Positions 25,562 to 32,148 of a stretch of 32,148 nt of DNA are shown here, piece after piece. Origin of the DNA: Candidatus Lloydbacteria bacterium (lineage in GTDB: Bacteria > Patescibacteriota > Minisyncoccia > Phycocordibacterales > 21-14-all-47-15). The stretch's first letter is position 1, and each line of letters starts with the position of its first letter. Below the pieces are notes generated by a model, which was not told the DNA's origin, made no database searches, and saw only the letters and a list, made by a program, of their open reading frames with translations. Location of the stretch: contig JACROH010000001.1 of NCBI GenBank assembly GCA_016214545.1, forward strand, positions 1-32,148, read 5' to 3'. The position numbers and the translations under genes are program-made.

Positions 25562-25640
25562 GTATTTTGTATAACGCATTGTTTTTAAGCATTTTTTACT
25601 CTACACTAAGAAACATTACTCGCCTTTATTTATATTCGGT

Positions 25641-26246
25641 ATGAAACATTTGAAATATGAGCGGACACTCGTACTCGTGAAGCCGGACGGCGTTCAGCGG
25701 TCGCTTATTGGAGAAATCATCAAACGATTTGAACGGATTGGGCTTAAGCTCTCGGGTATTAAAATGCTTGTGCCGACGCCTGGGCACGTGGAAGAGCATT
25801 ATACACTTGACCCAAATTGGCGGCGTGTCACGGGAGAGAAGACTATTGAGAGTTATCGAAAAAAGGGAATGAAGCCGCCATCGGAAGACCCGCTTGAAAT
25901 CACGGCGCGTATTTTGGAAGCACTGAAAAAATATATGACGATCGGTCCCGTGGTAGCGATGGTTTGGCAGGGGGCGCACGCAGTGAAAATCGTGCGCAAG
26001 GTGGTGGGCGGCACCGAACCGCTTTCTTCAGATGTCGGCACAATCCGCGGCGATTTCGTCCTTGATTCGTATCAGATGTCGGATACCGATGCTCGCTCGG
26101 TGCGGAATCTTATTCATGCCTCCGGTTCTCCCGAAGAGGCGGAAATGGAGATTAAACATTGGTTTGCCGAAAAAGAGCTCATTAATTACCGCCTAATTCA
26201 AGAGCAGATTCTCTATGATGTAAACCTGGACGGTCTCCTTGAGTAA
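25641..26246 (+). CDS. ndk: Nucleoside-diphosphate kinase with an internal insertion
   Basis: 201 residues against the usual 130-150. It starts with YERTLVLVKPDGVQRSLIGEI (the NDK N-terminus, with the Lys that binds phosphate), and has VAMVWQGAHAVKIVRKVVGGTEP and the active site NLIHASGSPEEAEMEI, whose His (about 158) is phosphorylated. Residues about 52-108 (from TPGHVEEHY to KKYMTIGP) replace the short usual segment with a longer charged insertion. It balances NTP pools. Only TATATT, 4 nt before ATG, and no Shine-Dalgarno. Confidence 0.95.
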   Translation: MKHLKYERTLVLVKPDGVQRSLIGEIIKRFERIGLKLSGIKMLVPTPGHVEEHYTLDPNWRRVTGEKTIESYRKKGMKPPSEDPLEITARILEALKKYMTIGPVVAMVWQGAHAVKIVRKVVGGTEPLSSDVGTIRGDFVLDSYQMSDTDARSVRNLIHASGSPEEAEMEIKHWFAEKELINYRLIQEQILYDVNLDGLLE

Positions 26247-26251
26247 TGCAC

Positions 26252-26280
26252 TTGCAACCTTTTTGTCTCAGGAATATTAT
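26252..26280 (+). promoter_or_regulatory. Promoter of the structured RNA
   Basis: TTGCAA (26252-26257), 17-bp spacer, TATTAT (26275-26280). The predicted start, about 26287-26288, coincides with the first base of the long closing stem. Confidence 0.6.
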
Positions 26281-26287
26281 AGAAGTA

Positions 26288-26442
26288 GAGTTATTCAGAA
26301 ACTAGCTTATTTAAATCTTCAGGGATTCTCATATACCGCGTTCCTTGGAACGTGATTGCGGAAACCCACCTAGAATCAATCTAGGGTTCTGAATAGCTCA
26401 CACTAAAAATTCCGCCCTGCTTCGGTAGTGGCGGAATTTTTT
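26288..26442 (+). ncRNA. Candidate structured non-coding RNA, unknown class
   Basis: Between ndk and the next gene. A 13-bp closing stem (26288-26300 with 26387-26399: GAGTTATTCAGAA/TTCTGAATAGCTC, one G-U) encloses two further hairpins: CCGC...GCGG (26336-26361), capped by GTTCC-TT-GGAAC-type pairing, and CCTAGA/TCTAGG (26369-26385). A terminator with a UUCG-containing loop follows at 26405-26442. There is no reading frame of note inside. It does not match tRNA, tmRNA, SRP RNA or RNase P by eye; 6S RNA remains possible because it too is a long closed rod, but the two inner hairpins argue against it. Confidence 0.6.
26405..26442 (+). terminator. Terminator of the structured RNA
   Basis: AAATTCCGCC/GGCGGAATTT stem with an inner TTCG turn and a T-run. 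It lies 30 bp before the next gene. Confidence 0.9.
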
Positions 26443-26472
26443 AATATTTTTCAATTACGTACGCGCAAAAAA

Positions 26473-26901
26473 ATGTTTGAAAAAATAAAAAAAATATACG
26501 GGAATCGATCGTTCCCCCCGCGGCTTTTTTGGTTCCTCTTTGTTATTTTTATTATTAATGCGGCGGGGATTGTTTTTCACTGGTATATGAAATTTTTTTG
26601 GTTTGATATGGTAACCCACACGCTTGGCGGGCTGTGGACGGGAAGCGCGGTGGTTTGGTTTCTTGGTTTTGTCGATGATAAAGAAAAAGCAGTCAGCGCT
26701 AAGGAGATTTTTTTCATCAGCTTAGCGGTTGTTGCCTGCATCGGACTTCTCTGGGAAATATATGAGGTGGCGGTTGATACGCTCATCAAATTATTTGCCT
26801 ATGACGCCATTGACGGATTAAGCGATCTTTTCTTTGATCTGCTCGGGGCTTCTTTTGCCGCGGGCTACGCTCTTTGGCTTCGTGCCACTCGTCTCGCGTA
26901 G
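26473..26901 (+). CDS. Four-TM membrane protein, resembling DUF2238/YjdF
   Basis: 142 residues from ATG 26473 (FEKIKKIYGNRSFPP); an earlier in-frame ATG at 26428 lies inside the terminator. Four hydrophobic segments. Polar residues within or next to them, VTHTLGGLW, LLWEIYEVAVDT and DGLSDLFFDLLGA, resemble the His/Glu/Asp pattern of DUF2238 (YjdF-like) membrane proteins, whose role is unknown. Assignment is by memory of the pattern only. No Shine-Dalgarno beyond an A-run. Confidence 0.65.
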   Translation: MFEKIKKIYGNRSFPPRLFWFLFVIFIINAAGIVFHWYMKFFWFDMVTHTLGGLWTGSAVVWFLGFVDDKEKAVSAKEIFFISLAVVACIGLLWEIYEVAVDTLIKLFAYDAIDGLSDLFFDLLGASFAAGYALWLRATRLA

Positions 26902-26943
26902 CGCGCAAGTCGAGGCAAGTTGTTTCTTCGGCGAATGGCCGTG

Positions 26944-26949
26944 TATAAT
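26944..26949 (+). promoter_or_regulatory. -10 box implying a leaderless start at 26958
   Basis: Perfect TATAAT, 8 nt before ATG 26958; TTGTTT lies 18 bp further up as a possible -35. Confidence 0.55.
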
Positions 26950-26957
26950 AAGAGGAT

Positions 26958-28328
26958 ATGAAGCCTAATCAATCATCCATTACTTTTTACGGAGGTACGG
27001 AATCGGTTACCGGTGCAAATTTTTTGTTCGAAGCGGGGGGTCTAAAATTGCTTATCGACTGCGGGCTCTTTCAAGGATGCCGGCTGTGCGGAGATTTAAA
27101 CGTTGAACCTTTTCAGTATGATCCGGCATCGATAGATGCGCTCTTTATTACCCACGGACATCTTGACCACGTGGGAAGAATACCAAGGCTCATCCAGAAT
27201 GGTTTTCGCGGCGTGATTTACAGTACGCCCCCGACGCGTGATTTGGGAGAGCTCATGCTTTTTGACAGCATGGGCATCATGGAAAAGGAAGCAAAGCGGG
27301 AGCATGGCGAAGTGCTTTATCATAAAGAAGATGTAGAAAAAGCAATGACGCTCTGGCGGGCTGTCCCGTATCATGAACCGGTGTCATTTAAAGAAGGAGT
27401 CACCGTGCGGCTCCGAGATTCCGGACATATTCTCGGCTCATCAATGGTTGAGTTGGAGCGCGGCGGCAAAAAAATCATTTTTACCGGCGACCTGGGCAAT
27501 TCACCGGCGCCGCTCCTTCATGATACCGAGGTTGTTTCCGATGCGGATTATGTGGTCATGGAAAGCGTATACGGAGACCGAAATCATCCGCCGCGAGAGG
27601 AGCAGCAAGGATTGCTCAGGCAGATTATAACCGAAACCGTCACCAAAGGCGGCGCGCTCATGATTCCCGCTTTTTCCATTGAACGCACGCAGGTGCTCCT
27701 TTCTGAATTAAATGAGTTGGTAGAGAATAAAAAGATTCCGTCGGTGCCGATTTTTCTTGACTCACCGCTTGCGATAAAAGCAACGGCAATTTACGACAAA
27801 TATGAAAATTATTTCAATAAACAAACAACCGATATTATACAATCCGGCGACGATATTTTTAATTTCCCGGGGCTCAAATCGACACTCCGCACCGAAGAAT
27901 CAAAAGCGATAAATGATGTGCCCAATCCAAAAGTGATTATTGCGGGCTCGGGGATGTCTGTCGGAGGACGCATTGTTCACCATGAGCGGCGATACTTACC
28001 GGACCCGAAAAGCACGCTCCTTTTGGTTGGGTATCAGTCGCCGGGTACCCTCGGGCGAGAGCTTCGAGACGGGGCAAAAGAGGTGACGATTTTTGGAGAG
28101 CGCGTGCCGGTGCGGGCCAAGGTGCTTGAAATCAGCGGCTATTCGGGGCACAAAGATTCCGATGCGCTGGTTGATTTTATTTCACACGATAAAGACCGCG
28201 CGAAAAAGATTTTTGTGGTGATGGGGGAATTAAAATCTGCCGCGTTTCTCGCTCAAAAAATCAGAGACAATCTCGCTCTTGAGGCGGTGGTGCCCCAAAA
28301 AAACGAGAAAATCGAACTTCCATTTTAA
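26958..28328 (+). CDS. Beta-CASP metallo-beta-lactamase RNA nuclease
   Basis: 456 residues. Metal site FITHGHLDHVGRIP (H66-x-H68-x-D70-H71), then LRDSGHILGSSMVEL, IIFTGDLGN, the VMESVYGDR motif, the beta-CASP insertion (MIPAFSIERTQVLL and FLDSPLAIKAT), IIAGSGMSVGGRIVHHE and the C-terminal EISGYSGHKDSDAL. This is the CPSF/YSH1-like bacterial group, distinct from the RNase J at 6706, so the window encodes two beta-CASP nucleases. Likely endo- or exonuclease in RNA maturation. The mRNA is probably leaderless. Confidence 0.92.
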   Translation: MKPNQSSITFYGGTESVTGANFLFEAGGLKLLIDCGLFQGCRLCGDLNVEPFQYDPASIDALFITHGHLDHVGRIPRLIQNGFRGVIYSTPPTRDLGELMLFDSMGIMEKEAKREHGEVLYHKEDVEKAMTLWRAVPYHEPVSFKEGVTVRLRDSGHILGSSMVELERGGKKIIFTGDLGNSPAPLLHDTEVVSDADYVVMESVYGDRNHPPREEQQGLLRQIITETVTKGGALMIPAFSIERTQVLLSELNELVENKKIPSVPIFLDSPLAIKATAIYDKYENYFNKQTTDIIQSGDDIFNFPGLKSTLRTEESKAINDVPNPKVIIAGSGMSVGGRIVHHERRYLPDPKSTLLLVGYQSPGTLGRELRDGAKEVTIFGERVPVRAKVLEISGYSGHKDSDALVDFISHDKDRAKKIFVVMGELKSAAFLAQKIRDNLALEAVVPQKNEKIELPF

Positions 28329-28361
28329 AAAATCCCCCGACGTAATGTCGGGGGATTTTTT
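28327..28361. terminator. Bidirectional terminator
   Basis: AAAAAATCCCCCGAC/GTCGGGGGATTTTTT; its right arm overlaps the rplT stop codon, so two convergent genes share it. Confidence 0.92.
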
Positions 28362-28704
28362 AGGAGAGTTGTTTTACGAGGCGTTCGAATGTTTCGGGTT
28401 TGTGCATGGCAATATCGGAAAGCGACTTACGGTCAAGGGCGATGCCTTTTTTCTTTAAGGCTCCGATAAAAGAGCTGTATGAAAATCCGAGAGGGCGGAC
28501 GGCTGCGTTAATTTTTATCTGCCACAGCGCACGCGCGTCGCGTTTTTTGTCCCGTCGGTGAGCAAAAGCGTACGTGCCGGCATGGAAAATAGCTTCGCGG
28601 GCCTGGCGCTTTTTGGTGCTTCGTCCGAAACGATAGCCTTTTACTTGTTTCAGTATGTTTCTGCGGCGTTTGAGCGCGCGCTTTCCTTTTTTGACTCGTG
28701 ACAT
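28360..28704 (-). CDS. rplT: Ribosomal protein bL20
   Basis: 114 residues, standard. SRVKKGKRALKRRRNILKQ at the start, KGYRFGRSTKKRQAREAIFHAG and the C-terminal GIALDRKSLSDIAMHKPETF are diagnostic. It assembles early onto 23S rRNA and in several bacteria autoregulates infC-rpmI-rplT. It is last in that conserved trio. TGTAAT lies 11 nt before ATG, so it may also have its own short-leader transcript. Confidence 0.97.
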   Translation of the reverse strand: MSRVKKGKRALKRRRNILKQVKGYRFGRSTKKRQAREAIFHAGTYAFAHRRDKKRDARALWQIKINAAVRPLGFSYSSFIGALKKKGIALDRKSLSDIAMHKPETFERLVKQLS

Positions 28705-28738
28705 ATACGTGGCTTATTACAAATTTCCCAATAATTTA

Positions 28739-28930
28739 TTATTTAAAAGGCAAGAAGGTGGTGAGGTCTTTGTTTTTCATTTTAAACGCTCGCAGCCGTT
28801 TCCCGCGCAATATTTTCCCGCCTGATTTTTTTGCATTAAAATGGTCCTTGCCCGCCTTGCGAGAAAGAAGCTTTCCGTTTTTAGTGATTTTTAATCGTTT
28901 TGAATACGATTTGTTTGTTTTTTGTGCCAT
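28739..28930 (-). CDS. rpmI: Ribosomal protein bL35
   Basis: 63 residues from ATG 28930 (AQKTNKSYSKRLKITKNGK). The basic pattern and FNAKKSGGKILRGKRLRAF are typical. The start upstream at 28960 would overlap infC and adds unrelated residues. Middle gene of infC-rpmI-rplT; no Shine-Dalgarno seen. Confidence 0.95.
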   Translation of the reverse strand: MAQKTNKSYSKRLKITKNGKLLSRKAGKDHFNAKKSGGKILRGKRLRAFKMKNKDLTTFLPFK

Positions 28931-28940
28931 ACGGTTATAA

Positions 28941-29483
28941 TTATTTTCGTTTCTTCTCAAGAATCATCGCAAGTCCTTTTGGTACTCTTTTTGCCGGTTC
29001 AGCGATTGAGTATTCTTCCGCAATAAGATGCAGTACTCGGTCGAGGCGTTCTTTCAAAAACGGCTGTTCCAAATATTTTGCCCGACCCGACAGAAAGAGC
29101 TCTATCTTTACCCGGTGTCCTTCTTTTAAAAATTCATTTGCCCGCTTTGCTTTCAGGGCGAGGTCGTGTTCGCCGGTACCGATCTTTATTTGGATATTCT
29201 TTACCTCAACCGTGCGAGCTTTTGCGTGCTGCTCTTTCTGCTTCTTTTTTTGCTCGTATTGGTATTTGCCGTAATCCATTATCCGTGCAATGGGCGGTAG
29301 GGCATTGGGGGAAATTTCAATCAAATCAAGCTGCTCCGCCCGTGCTTTCTCAAGCGCGTCTTTTATCGGCAGTACTCCCAAATTATTGCCGGTGCTGTCG
29401 ATGACTCGGACTTGGGAGGCTCGTATTTGATTGTTGATTCGGGTTCGTATTTTCAAGGGCAAAGAATAAAGCCAGTTAATCAT
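28941..29483 (-). CDS. infC: Translation initiation factor IF-3
   Basis: 180 residues. N-domain: NNQIRASQVRVIDSTGNNLGVLP and DLIEISPNALPPIARIMDYGKY, then the linker EQKKKQKEQHAK, then C-domain VKNIQIKIGTGEHDLALKAKRANEFLKEG-type and FLSGRAKYLEQP. IF-3 checks initiator tRNA and start codon at the P site and discourages leaderless initiation in E. coli, which is notable given the leaderless genes here. The ATG 29483 adds about ten residues to the usual start; a later start inside is possible. Confidence 0.96.
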   Translation of the reverse strand: MINWLYSLPLKIRTRINNQIRASQVRVIDSTGNNLGVLPIKDALEKARAEQLDLIEISPNALPPIARIMDYGKYQYEQKKKQKEQHAKARTVEVKNIQIKIGTGEHDLALKAKRANEFLKEGHRVKIELFLSGRAKYLEQPFLKERLDRVLHLIAEEYSIAEPAKRVPKGLAMILEKKRK

Positions 29484-29635
29484 TGGCTTTATGGCGTTAT
29501 AGTAGCGGATTAAATCTTTTCAGTCAACCCCGTTAGAGATTTTGGTTTCATTCCCTTTTTCTGATTTTCTGCTACGATTTTTCTTAGAATACGGCTTTGG
29601 CGCCAGCAGGCTTTTCGTAACATAAGGAGGGAATT

Positions 29636-30211
29636 ATGAACGGTTCTTCGTTTTGCCGATTGACTAAAGCGATCGCCCGATTTTTTGCGAGGTACACTAC
29701 CGCAAATATTATAACGGCTGGGAGATGTCTTGTAGCGCTTTTGATGATACCGGTTTGGATTCTTGGCGGTTTGAATGGGCAGATTTTTGCACTTGTTTTG
29801 TGGGCGGGGTGCTGGTATCTGGATGCGGTAGACGGTGTCATGGCGCGCGAGGAAGGACAAGCAAGCGAGGTCGGAAAATGGCTTGACCCGCTGGCGGATA
29901 AAATACAATTTTATTCCACGATGTCTCTTTTTTTGAATTACTGCGATTTGTTTGTGCTTGGCGGGCTGTTTTTTGCCGACGGGTACTCCACTATAAAGCG
30001 CGGTTTCGGCAAACAGACGGCGGTTGTCGGAGCAAACGGTTTCGGAAAAGGGAAGACGGTGCTCCAGATCATTGCGTTCTTTTCTTTCTCGTTGGCCGAG
30101 CTCTCGGTGTTTCCGATTTTTGTCGCCAGTGGAAATATACTGCTTTACGGAGCGTGCGGCTGTGCGATCGTGTCAATTATAAAAAGAACCGGAAAGCATA
30201 AAAGCCCATGA
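29636..30211 (+). CDS. CDP-alcohol phosphatidyltransferase
   Basis: 191 residues, about six TM helices. The complete family signature D63-x2-DG-x2-AR-x8-G80-x3-D84-x3-D88 is visible in DAVDGVMAREEGQ and GKWLDPLADK. It joins a CDP-activated lipid to an alcohol (as PgsA does with glycerol 3-phosphate) in the inner membrane; the alcohol cannot be told. AAGGAGG lies 5 nt before ATG; TACGAT (29573-29578) may be its -10. Single-gene unit with a strong terminator. Confidence 0.9.
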   Translation: MNGSSFCRLTKAIARFFARYTTANIITAGRCLVALLMIPVWILGGLNGQIFALVLWAGCWYLDAVDGVMAREEGQASEVGKWLDPLADKIQFYSTMSLFLNYCDLFVLGGLFFADGYSTIKRGFGKQTAVVGANGFGKGKTVLQIIAFFSFSLAELSVFPIFVASGNILLYGACGCAIVSIIKRTGKHKSP

Positions 30212-30238
30212 ATATGGTAAGTAGTTCATGGGCTTTTT
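30201..30238 (+). terminator. Rho-independent terminator
   Basis: AAAGCCCATGAA/TTCATGGGCTTTTT, overlapping the end of the CDP-alcohol phosphatidyltransferase gene. Confidence 0.92.
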
Positions 30239-30255
30239 CTTCGTCTTGTTGTTTT

Positions 30256-30723
30256 TCATTCGGGCTTGTCCGTAAGCGTCGCTTTCTCGTTTGTTTCATT
30301 GCCGTTTTGTTTGCGATGAAACCAAAGCGATGAAAGAGCCGCGGCGATGAGAAGGATCATTGATTGAATCGCGCTCTCAAACATATTGTCCGGAAGCGAA
30401 AGATACGGATTTCCAAAGACCCAATGGGTGACGATGTTATAACTCTCCATCCATAAAAATACACCGATGACGACAATGGCATACCATTCTCCCTTTTGGC
30501 CGTTGCCGCACTCAACCGATAAATGACGAAACGTTTCTTTGAGGCAGGTATACACGAGGAGTGTCGCCATCCAGAAGTAGGAGAGTTGGTCGGGCATCGG
30601 GTCGAGCTCGGCGTGGAATGCGATGAGCTGGAGTCCGACATAGGAAACGGTGAGCCATTTCAAAAATCCATACAGACATGCTTTATAATGCGCTTTTTCA
30701 AATTGTGTTTGTTGTGTTGCCAC
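30256..30723 (-). CDS. Membrane protein of the cytochrome cassette, unknown family
   Basis: 155 residues from GTG 30723 (ATQQTQFEKAHYKAC), chosen because AAGGAGGTGAT, a full-length Shine-Dalgarno, ends 4 nt upstream. Four hydrophobic segments. His residues lie in or next to them (LIAFHAELDP, TFRHLSVECG, YNIVTHWVFGNP), so heme b or quinone contact is conceivable but unproven. The tail is polar (Asn/Glu/Thr). No family recognised. It is transcribed away from the mono-heme cytochrome gene at 30885, sharing the 160-bp promoter region. Confidence 0.7.
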   Translation of the reverse strand: MATQQTQFEKAHYKACLYGFLKWLTVSYVGLQLIAFHAELDPMPDQLSYFWMATLLVYTCLKETFRHLSVECGNGQKGEWYAIVVIGVFLWMESYNIVTHWVFGNPYLSLPDNMFESAIQSMILLIAAALSSLWFHRKQNGNETNEKATLTDKPE

Positions 30724-30802
30724 GGGTATCACCTCCTTGCGCCGAAAGGGCATTGATACAAAGAACTCTTTTTAGCATAGCAGAACAAAAATGCCGCATG
30801 CA

Positions 30803-30831
30803 TTGACATTTTATAGTTCGAGCGGTAGCGT
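30803..30831 (+). promoter_or_regulatory. Promoter candidate for the mono-heme cytochrome
   Basis: TTGACA (30803-30808), 17-bp spacer, TAGCGT (30826-30831, a poor -10). A GGTTG/CAACC inverted repeat lies between it and the gene (about 30843-30862). Confidence 0.4.
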
Positions 30832-30884
30832 TTTTAGAGGATTGGTTGTTGTTAATATCAACCTTCTCTTGAAAGGGATTTTTC

Positions 30885-31169
30885 ATGAAGAAGTCTATTG
30901 GTTGTTTTGTGCTGAGTCTTGGTTTTGTGTTTTGTGTCTCGTCGGTTTCTTATGGGGGCGGCATTGAGGATGTGGCAAAAAGTTGTATGGCGTGCCACAA
31001 AGAAGGGCAGACCGGCAAGAAGCCGGATCTGAAGACCCTCTCCAAGAAAGATTTTATGGAGAAGATGCAGGAGTATAAAGAAGACGACGGAAGTTTTATG
31101 GGAAAGAAAGCCAAAGCGCTTTCTGACCAACAAATAAAAGACTTGGCGGATTATTTTTCAAAAAAATAA
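30885..31169 (+). CDS. Secreted mono-heme cytochrome c
   Basis: 94 residues. N-terminal signal peptide (KKSIGCFVLSLGFVFCVSSVSYGGG), one heme site CMACH, and a downstream Met in DGSFMGKKAKALSDQQIKDLADYF placed like the sixth ligand of small class I cytochromes (c551/c553). It should carry single electrons outside the cytoplasmic membrane. GAAAGGGAT precedes ATG. It lies between a divergent membrane protein gene and the convergent multiheme cytochrome gene. No heme-attachment genes are in the window. Confidence 0.88.
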   Translation: MKKSIGCFVLSLGFVFCVSSVSYGGGIEDVAKSCMACHKEGQTGKKPDLKTLSKKDFMEKMQEYKEDDGSFMGKKAKALSDQQIKDLADYFSKK

Positions 31170-31186
31170 TCTCTAACAAAAACAAA

Positions 31187-31225
31187 AGCGCGGAACGCAA
31201 TAAATCGCATTCCGCGCTATTTTTT
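31187..31225. terminator. Terminator between convergent cytochrome genes
   Basis: AGCGCGGAA/TTCCGCGCT followed by ATTTTTTT, abutting the stop of the multiheme gene. A-run on the other side, so it may work both ways. Confidence 0.85.
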
Positions 31226-32028
31226 TAATTCACTTTCCATGTATGTGCCGGATGGCATGTGGTGCAACTTGCCACCTTGTTTCCCTTAAATATCCCGCGT
31301 TCCGAATGTTTTTTGTTTCCGATGACGCTCACGTGGCATTGCGACATGCAATTCACGGGGGTTATTGTCGGGCTTGTCGTGTGCGGCTTATGACATACCG
31401 CACATTCAAATTGCATCGGGCTTTTTGTGGGAGAAACGTTCTTCTCCTCGTGGCACGTGAGACAGCTTTCTTTTGTCGGCTTTAACGAACCAGTGTCTTT
31501 TGTCTTTGCCAAGAAAGCATGGCAGTCGGTGCACGATAAATCGCTCATGCCGCTTGTTTTTTCAATGCGGCTTTTCATGTGGCAGGTTTGGCAATTTTCC
31601 GCGGTTGTTTTCGTATTGTGGAGCTTGCCAAAATGACAGGTAACGCACTGTATGCCGTTTTTAACAACATGTTTCTCGTGGCCGATGGTCCCCAAAACAT
31701 TTTTGGTAACCGTTGCGTTTGTTTTTAGGTGGCATTGTTCGCAGACGGTCTTATCCAGTTTTGCATGCGGGCCGACGTCTTCTTTGCCGACAACTGCGCG
31801 GAGAGCCATGGCCATGCGTCCAGGCATATCTTGTGTGTGACACACTTTGCAATTTACCCCTTTGTGGGCGTTTTTCTGCCAGGTATAAAATGCCCTTTCC
31901 ATCACATGACATGATTGGCAAAAATTAACGTTGTGCTCGACATAGTTGTATGCTTTGTAGAGCGAAGCAATTCCAATCGCAAGTACGATTAGGGCCGCTA
32001 GCCCTAATATTTTCATTTTCTTGCTCAT
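31225..32028 (-). CDS. NapC/NirT-like multiheme cytochrome c (ten heme sites)
   Basis: 267 residues. An N-terminal anchor (about 6-22, KILGLAALIVLAIGIASLY) is followed at once by CQSCHVMERAFYTWQKNAHK, which is the NapC/NirT/cytochrome c3 style of membrane-bound quinol oxidising protein. Nine CxxCH sites (C37, C60, C96, C128, C146, C166, C189, C209, C255) and one CxxxCH (C227, CMSQCH) give ten potential hemes, against four in NapC. Extra His residues (HEKH, HKPH, NKKH) can be axial ligands. AAAGGAGG lies 6 nt before ATG. It should pass electrons from quinol to periplasmic or extracellular partners such as the neighbouring mono-heme protein. Confidence 0.92.
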   Translation of the reverse strand: MSKKMKILGLAALIVLAIGIASLYKAYNYVEHNVNFCQSCHVMERAFYTWQKNAHKGVNCKVCHTQDMPGRMAMALRAVVGKEDVGPHAKLDKTVCEQCHLKTNATVTKNVLGTIGHEKHVVKNGIQCVTCHFGKLHNTKTTAENCQTCHMKSRIEKTSGMSDLSCTDCHAFLAKTKDTGSLKPTKESCLTCHEEKNVSPTKSPMQFECAVCHKPHTTSPTITPVNCMSQCHVSVIGNKKHSERGIFKGNKVASCTTCHPAHTWKVN

Positions 32029-32148
32029 ATACGGCCTCCTTTCCCCCTCATTTTTTCAATGAATTTTATATTTTACGCGCCAAAATATCCGTGTGTATAA
32101 AACCACAAACGGTTTCGTTTTGCAAATGGTTTTTTGAGATGCCGTGTT
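32029..32148. other. Upstream region of the multiheme gene, window edge
   Basis: AT-rich, no reading frame. It holds the Shine-Dalgarno (32035-32042, - strand) and probably the promoter of the multiheme gene; a TATAAA-like box on the - strand is the only candidate seen. The window ends here. Confidence 0.4.

Noticed and set aside
30843-30862. FNR-type operator ahead of the mono-heme cytochrome
   Set aside because: TTGTTAATATCAA looks similar to TTGAT-N4-ATCAA, but spacing and one half-site are wrong; kept only as an inverted repeat.

Overview
The window looks like a chromosomal piece of a Candidate Phyla Radiation (Patescibacteria) bacterium, most likely from the Parcubacteria side. The signs are a 16S rRNA gene split by an intron, a spc-type ribosomal protein cluster that lacks rpmD (L30) and is cut off at both ends, short or absent mRNA leaders, a glycosidase-like DUF4015 protein, a lone membrane-anchored peptide-binding protein, a HerA/TraG-type ATPase, and many single-gene units separated by strong terminators. 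The assignment is by inference from gene content; no phylogeny was run.

Layout. 1-1165 is the 3' part of the 16S rRNA gene, interrupted at the decoding centre (between E. coli positions 1399 and 1400) by a 905-nt intron. The intron RNA has group II features but carries a LAGLIDADG homing endonuclease instead of a reverse transcriptase. The 16S 3' tail has no CCUCC anti-Shine-Dalgarno. 1166-2230 holds rRNA-downstream hairpins, a small secreted or membrane protein, a convergent low-complexity protein and tRNA-Ile(GAT). 2305-8679 holds rsmI, a small membrane protein, a DUF4015 protein, a HAD phosphatase, an MFS transporter and RNase J. 8784-13160 holds a peptide-binding protein, secG and groES-groEL. 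13329-15511 is a convergent pair of an endonuclease III-like Fe-S glycosylase and a ParB-like protein.

15674-21145 is the rpsN-rpsH-rplF-rplR-rpsE-rplO-secY-adk-map operon. 21257-26246 holds two orphan hypotheticals with strong Shine-Dalgarno sites, a HerA/TraG-type ATPase and ndk. 26252-26445 looks like an undescribed structured RNA gene with its own promoter and terminator. 26473-30211 holds a 4-TM protein, a beta-CASP nuclease, infC-rpmI-rplT and a CDP-alcohol phosphatidyltransferase. 30256-32028 is a small redox cassette: a membrane protein, a mono-heme cytochrome c and a NapC/NirT-like protein with ten heme-binding motifs, which is unexpected in this kind of organism.

The most coherent theme is translation. 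The 16S decoding site is split by an intron and the 3' tail lacks the anti-SD. Several housekeeping genes place a -10 box 6-8 nt before the start codon, which implies leaderless mRNAs, and rsmI starts 3 nt after a tRNA. A second set of mostly accessory genes nevertheless carries near-perfect AAGGAGG sites.
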